Positions 61,236 through 64,000 of a stretch of 64,000 bases of DNA are shown in pieces (within the stretch, counting starts at the first letter, position 1; each line of letters begins with the position of its first letter). The notes below the pieces were generated by a model. That model searched no databases and was not told the DNA's origin. It saw only the letters and a program-made list of their open reading frames with translations. Origin of the DNA: Rhodoferax sp. U2-2l (lineage in GTDB: Bacteria > Pseudomonadota > Gammaproteobacteria > Burkholderiales > Burkholderiaceae_C); assembly GCF_020594515.1 (NCBI RefSeq), contig NZ_JAJCTH010000001.1:186001-250000 (forward strand), in the 5' to 3' direction. The translations under genes were made by a program, and so were the position numbers.

Positions 61236-63095
61236 ATGCCCGCATACCGTTCCAAAACTTCCACCGCTGGTCGCAACATGGCCGGTGCCCGCTCCCTCTG
61301 GCGCGCCACCGGCATGAAGGATGGCGATTTCAGCAAACCGATCATCGCCGTGGTCAACTCCTTCACGCAGTTTGTGCCCGGTCACGTGCACCTCAAAGAC
61401 CTGGGCCAACTGGTGGCGCGCGAGATCGAAGCCGCCGGTGGCGTGGCCAAAGAGTTCAACACCATTGCGGTGGATGACGGCATTGCCATGGGCCATGACG
61501 GCATGTTGTATTCGCTGCCGAGCCGCGACATCATTGCCGACTCGGTCGAGTACATGGTCAACGCGCACTGCGCCGATGCCATGGTGTGTATCTCCAACTG
61601 CGACAAGATCACCCCCGGCATGCTGATGGCGGCGATGCGGCTCAACATCCCGGTGGTGTTTGTCTCGGGCGGCCCGATGGAGGCCGGCAAGGTCCAGAAA
61701 ACCGACCCAACCACCCACGCCGTGACCTTCAAAAAGCTCGACCTGATCGACGCCATGGTGATGGCGGCTGATGACAAGGTGTCGGACGCCGATGTGGCGG
61801 AGATCGAGCGTTCTGCCTGCCCCACCTGCGGCTCCTGTTCGGGCATGTTCACCGCCAACTCGATGAACTGCCTGACCGAAGCGCTGGGCCTCTCGTTGCC
61901 TGGCAATGGCACGGTGGTGGCGACCCATGCCGACCGTGAACAGCTGTTCAAGCGCGCCGGTCACTTGGTGGTTGAACTGTGCCAGCGTTATTACGAGCAG
62001 GACGACAGCACCGTGCTGCCGCGCTCCATGGGTTTCAAAGCGTTTGAGAACGCCATGACGCTGGACATTGCCATGGGCGGCTCCACCAACACCATCCTGC
62101 ACATCCTGGCGATTGCCCAGGAAGCCGGCATCGACTTCACCATGGCCGACATCGACCGGCTGTCGCGTGTGGTGCCGCAGCTGTGCAAGGTGGCACCCAA
62201 CACCGACAAATACCACATCGAAGACGTGCACCGTGCCGGTGGCATCATGGCCATCTTGGGCGAACTTGACCGTGCGGGCAAATTGCACACCGACACCCCC
62301 ACGGTGCACGCCAAAACCATGAAGGACGCGCTGGACCAGTGGGACATTGCCCGCAACCCGTCAGAGGCGGTCAAAACCTTTTACATGGCCGCCCCTGGGG
62401 GTGTGCCTACACAGGTGGCCTTCAGCCAGAACGCACGCTGGTCCAGCCTGGACCTGGACCGCGCCCAAGGTTGCATCCGTGCCGGTGAACATGCTTACTC
62501 GCAAGAAGGTGGCCTGGCGGTGTTGGTGGGCAACATCGCGCTCAAGGGATGTGTGGTCAAAACCGCGGGTGTGGATGACGCACTGCTGGTGTTTGAAGGC
62601 CCGGCCCATGTGGTCGAGTCCCAAGACGAGGCGGTGGAGCACATCCTGGCCGATCAGGTGAAGGCCGGTGATGTGGTGATCGTGCGTTACGAAGGTCCCA
62701 AGGGTGGGCCTGGCATGCAGGAAATGCTTTATCCCACCAGCTACATCAAGTCCAAAGGCCTGGGCAAGGCCTGTGCCTTGTTGACGGATGGGCGTTTTTC
62801 GGGCGGCACCTCGGGCTTGTCGATTGGCCACGCCTCGCCAGAAGCGGCTGCCGGTGGAGCGATTGGGCTGGTGAAGAACGGTGACCGTATCCGTATCGAC
62901 ATCCCGAATCGCAGCATCAACGTGCTGGTGTCAGACGACGAACTGGCCAAACGCCGCGCCGAGCAGGACGCCATCGGCTGGAAGCCCGCCAAGCCGCGCC
63001 CGCGCAAGGTGTCCTCTGCGCTCAAGGCGTATGCCAAGCTGGTGATGTCGGCGGACAAAGGCGCGGTGCGGGACGTGTCGTTGCTGGATGATTGA
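61236..63095 (+). CDS. ilvD: Dihydroxy-acid dehydratase
   Basis: 619 residues. IlvD dehydrates 2,3-dihydroxy acids to 2-keto acids in valine, isoleucine and pantothenate synthesis. Motifs: [20 protein letters not shown] (Fe-S Cys), [20 protein letters not shown] (Fe-S Cys), and the C-terminal [23 protein letters not shown] 61236 begins the conserved [19 protein letters not shown]; the frame is open 42 codons further upstream without conservation. Confidence 0.98.
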   Translation: MPAYRSKTSTAGRNMAGARSLWRATGMKDGDFSKPIIAVVNSFTQFVPGHVHLKDLGQLVAREIEAAGGVAKEFNTIAVDDGIAMGHDGMLYSLPSRDIIADSVEYMVNAHCADAMVCISNCDKITPGMLMAAMRLNIPVVFVSGGPMEAGKVQKTDPTTHAVTFKKLDLIDAMVMAADDKVSDADVAEIERSACPTCGSCSGMFTANSMNCLTEALGLSLPGNGTVVATHADREQLFKRAGHLVVELCQRYYEQDDSTVLPRSMGFKAFENAMTLDIAMGGSTNTILHILAIAQEAGIDFTMADIDRLSRVVPQLCKVAPNTDKYHIEDVHRAGGIMAILGELDRAGKLHTDTPTVHAKTMKDALDQWDIARNPSEAVKTFYMAAPGGVPTQVAFSQNARWSSLDLDRAQGCIRAGEHAYSQEGGLAVLVGNIALKGCVVKTAGVDDALLVFEGPAHVVESQDEAVEHILADQVKAGDVVIVRYEGPKGGPGMQEMLYPTSYIKSKGLGKACALLTDGRFSGGTSGLSIGHASPEAAAGGAIGLVKNGDRIRIDIPNRSINVLVSDDELAKRRAEQDAIGWKPAKPRPRKVSSALKAYAKLVMSADKGAVRDVSLLDD

Positions 63096-63156
63096 TGTGT
63101 ATGAACGGTTTGTGGCGACTTTGTCCTCCGTTGCGTCTTCAGTTTTAACCCGCGAC

Positions 63157-63265
63157 GCGTATTGGGTGTCCGACTCCGCGACTGTCCTCCGGTTTGGGGC
63201 CAGCCCCAAACCTCCTCCTTTATGTGGCAAAACCCCAGGTCCACGCTGCGTCAGACACCCAACGC
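63157..63265. repeat. Nested inverted repeat between ilvD and lgt
   Basis: Outer arms TTGGGTGTC-C-GAC (63162-63174) and GTC-A-GACACCCAA (63250-63262) enclose a perfect hairpin GGTTTGGGGC-CA-GCCCCAAACC (63191-63212). No T-tract follows, so it is not a standard Rho-independent terminator. The 300 bp between ilvD and lgt hold only this and the repeat at 63345. Confidence 0.75.
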
Positions 63266-63344
63266 ACGCCGCTAGTCGCTGTTGGGTGCATGGCATCGGA
63301 TCGGGCGTTGCTTGAAACTCATGCCAATTAGTGTGTAAGTGCGT

Positions 63345-63378
63345 GGCTGTCATCCCGGGCTACGACCCGGGATCCATG
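63345..63378 (+). repeat. Dispersed hairpin repeat (copy 2)
   Basis: Contains GGCTGTCATCCCGG and a stem ATCCCGGG/CCCGGGAT (63352-63373) followed by CCATG. The stem-closing bases differ from copy 1 (23262-23295) while pairing is kept. It lies 17 bp before the lgt start. Confidence 0.85.
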
Positions 63379-63395
63379 TTCCCAATGAGTACCTT

Positions 63396-64000
63396 ATGTT
63401 GATTCACCCCCAAATTGATCCTGTCGCCCTGCAACTCGGGCCGGTGGCGGTGCATTGGTATGGCCTCACGTATCTGGCCGCCTTTGGGCTGTTCATGTGG
63501 CTGGGTAACTTACGCTTGCGCCACGAGCCGTATGCCTCGCTCAAAGGCAGCTCTGCCTGGAGCAAACGGGATGTGGAAGACATTCTGTTTCTGGGCGTGA
63601 TGGGCGTGGTGCTGGGCGGTCGCATCGGCTACTGCCTGTTTTACAAACCCGGCTATTACGCGGCGCACCCGCTGGAGGTGTTTGCGGTGTGGCAGGGCGG
63701 GATGAGTTTTCATGGTGGCATGCTGGGCGTGATTGTGTCGATGCTCTGGTTTGCCCGCAGCCGTCAGCGCCATTGGCTGCAAGTCGCAGACTTTGTGGCA
63801 CCGTGTGTGCCCACCGGGCTGGCCGCGGGGCGCATTGGCAACTTCATCAACGGCGAGTTGTGGGGCCGTGTGGCCAGCCCGGATTTGCCGTGGGGCATGA
63901 TCTTTCGCGGCGGTGGCGATTTGCCGCGGCATCCGTCGCAGATCTACCAGTTTTTGCTGGAGGGGCTGTTGCTGTTTGTGCTGCTGTGGCTGTATGCGCG
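63396..64000 (+). CDS. lgt: Prolipoprotein diacylglyceryl transferase (partial, cut by window end)
   Basis: The first 201 residues of Lgt are present. They show hydrophobic segments, FHGGMLG (H106, equivalent to E. coli H103) and the family signature [14 protein letters not shown] near 145-158 (R146). Lgt transfers diacylglycerol to the Cys of prolipoproteins in the inner membrane. ATG 63396 begins [10 protein letters not shown], the usual start. The C-terminus lies outside the window. Confidence 0.97.
   Translation, partial: MLIHPQIDPVALQLGPVAVHWYGLTYLAAFGLFMWLGNLRLRHEPYASLKGSSAWSKRDVEDILFLGVMGVVLGGRIGYCLFYKPGYYAAHPLEVFAVWQGGMSFHGGMLGVIVSMLWFARSRQRHWLQVADFVAPCVPTGLAAGRIGNFINGELWGRVASPDLPWGMIFRGGGDLPRHPSQIYQFLLEGLLLFVLLWLYA

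Overview
The window looks like a chromosomal segment of a betaproteobacterium, most likely Burkholderiales, family Comamonadaceae (Rhodoferax/Polaromonas-like). This is inferred from the housekeeping order cysS-alkA-accA-tilS-lysC-tRNA-Ser, from the small Trp-rich membrane protein beside ilvD and lgt, from high G+C, and from hairpin repeats of the type common in that family. No capsid, terminase, lysis or integrase gene is visible, so the large tail-like block is not a prophage.

Layout. 1-6051 (+ strand): end of cysS, a DNA glycosylase, accA, tilS, lysC, tRNA-Ser(GCT) with a terminator, a SlyD-like isomerase and an unknown membrane/coiled-coil protein. 6069-42247 (- strand): one approximately 36-kb extracellular contractile injection system (eCIS) locus, transcribed from about 42.2 kb down to 6.1 kb. 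42822-46131: a subtilisin-type autotransporter, a tiny overlapping ORF and an AraC remnant. 46531-52297: a branched-chain amino-acid-type ABC transporter operon flanked by two universal stress proteins. 52541-60708: a stress/envelope group (HPII-type catalase, RHH regulator, PHB-depolymerase-type esterase, phospholipase-D/cardiolipin synthase, DUF883-like protein, TIR protein, cytochrome c). 60840-64000: Trp-rich small protein, ilvD, and lgt cut by the window end.

The eCIS locus reads, in order of transcription: small winged-helix-like protein, Pvc16/DUF4255 cap, a transthyretin-like protein, sheath 1, tube 1, sheath 2, tube 2, a CIS-tube/baseplate-hub adaptor with a (Val-Gly) repeat, a DUF5908-like peptide, gp27-like hub, gpV spike, a protein with a C-terminal membrane segment, gp25, baseplate J, tail protein I, two tiny PKD-like proteins, three proteins sharing one N-terminal module, an uncharacterised protein, the AAA+ ATPase, a 1611-residue candidate payload, and finally a sigma-54 activator. 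Most junctions overlap or are only a few bases apart. The exception is an 894-bp gap (22924-23817) filled with short direct and inverted repeats.

The regulatory logic can be read from sequence. A textbook -24/-12 element (42230-42247), an IHF-like site and two similar 16-bp palindromes lie upstream of the first gene, and the only sigma-54 activator in the window is the last gene of the same locus. That activator has a pseudo-receiver domain and a GAYTDA loop in place of GAFTGA. Other unusual points are PKD domains that appear split across consecutive ORFs, a predicted +1 that falls on the first ATG, and a hexanucleotide tract coding for (Val-Gly)10.
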